From positions 124,001 to 188,000 of the forward strand of contig WNNJ02003577.1 in assembly GCA_012934845.2 (NCBI GenBank): a stretch of 64,000 nucleotides of DNA, written 5' to 3'. Each line of letters opens with the position of its first letter. The first letter of the stretch is position 1. Below, in pieces: positions 63,751-64,000 of this stretch. The stretch comes from Pomphorhynchus laevis. Its lineage: Eukaryota; Acanthocephala; Palaeacanthocephala; Echinorhynchida; Pomphorhynchidae. A program made the position numbers and the translations under genes. Under the pieces are notes generated by a model. That model was not told where the DNA came from. It saw only the letters and a program-made list of their open reading frames with translations, and ran no database searches.

Positions 63751-64000
63751 AAAAACTCGACGGCTGATGCTGATGTCCGCTATGTCGGACGGGGAGGCTA
63801 ATAGCATTGTGATGGCGACCTCTTTTCTCTGACTGTATGTCAAAAGCTGACAGACACGAGTGGTAAGTGGCGCGTGGGATTTGGAGGTGCCCGGGAGTGA
63901 TCCCCAGGAGTTAAGGATATCTGTAACAGATAAGTCCCTACTTCTGAAGTCACACCAAGACGGGATTGGTTGGGGATATTGAGTGGCTCCATAATTATGT
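63751..64000 (-). mobile_element. Family-C LINE, second copy, cut by the window edge
   Basis: The minus strand from 64000 reads ACATAATTATGGAGCCACTC and stays collinear with 33674-33925 of the family-C copy (CTTATCTGT.ACAGATAT, AGAAAGAGGT-like, ACAATGCTATTAGCC). It ends at about 63751 in the codons before the first RT motifs. It extends beyond the window. Confidence 0.85.

Noticed and set aside
1-64000. tRNA and rRNA genes, and telomeric repeats
   Set aside because: Looked for box A/B-like and cloverleaf patterns and telomere-like tandem hexamers by eye; none convincing.

Overview
The window is from an invertebrate-type animal nuclear genome. Three host genes are recognisable: a mitochondrial ribosomal protein bL19m gene (21387-22322, -), a three-exon AIMP2-like gene (53621-58223, +) and an SREBP-type bHLH-zip membrane transcription factor (62591-63637, -). 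The intergenic DNA is very AT-rich, introns have GT..AG ends, and most of the rest is retroelement debris. I cannot name the species or phylum from this evidence.

Layout. 1-9600 is AT-rich and almost gene-free: hairpins, a fold-back element (2061-2619), a three-unit tandem repeat, and repeats whose coding relic looks like a Penelope-like element (PLE) reverse-transcriptase thumb. 9640-21010 is a stack of nested insertions: an old family-A LINE broken by a PLE piece, a LINE B2 tail and a fold-back element, then a fossil Ty3/Gypsy pol split by an almost full-length LINE B2. 21387-22322 is the bL19m gene. 22466-29165 holds an HSP90 fragment split by a young B1 LINE (838-codon ORF), then a nearly complete family-A LINE. 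29440-42000 is further LINE, PLE and Gypsy debris, including a third LINE type (family C, with a zinc-knuckle ORF1). 42199-42340 looks like an isolated host exon. 43440-52835 is one B2 LINE with a nearly intact family-A LINE inserted into it. 53621-58223 is the AIMP2-like gene, whose introns carry two minisatellites. 59220-60442 is a third minisatellite. 60545-61215 holds a well-formed hammerhead ribozyme and a second, weaker one. 62591-63637 is SREBP, and a second family-C copy runs off the right edge.

LINE families. A has ORF1 (PHD-like zinc finger plus RRM-like region), an overlapping EN-RT ORF2 and a (TAA)n tail. A2 is a relative of A. B1 and B2 are CR1-like EN-RT elements that share a 3'-UTR hairpin. 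B2 has tandem ~20-bp monomers at its 5' end. C has CCHC knuckles and EN-RT.

Possible system of most interest: hammerhead ribozyme motifs of type I occur in at least three different repeat contexts, alongside PLE-like coding relics. The copy at 60638-60727 (-) has every core nucleotide and a two-part stem I. The others are decayed or tentative. The two most notable host-gene observations are the short AIMP2 (175 codons, lacking the zipper and GST-C parts) and the SREBP that ends just after its second membrane segment.
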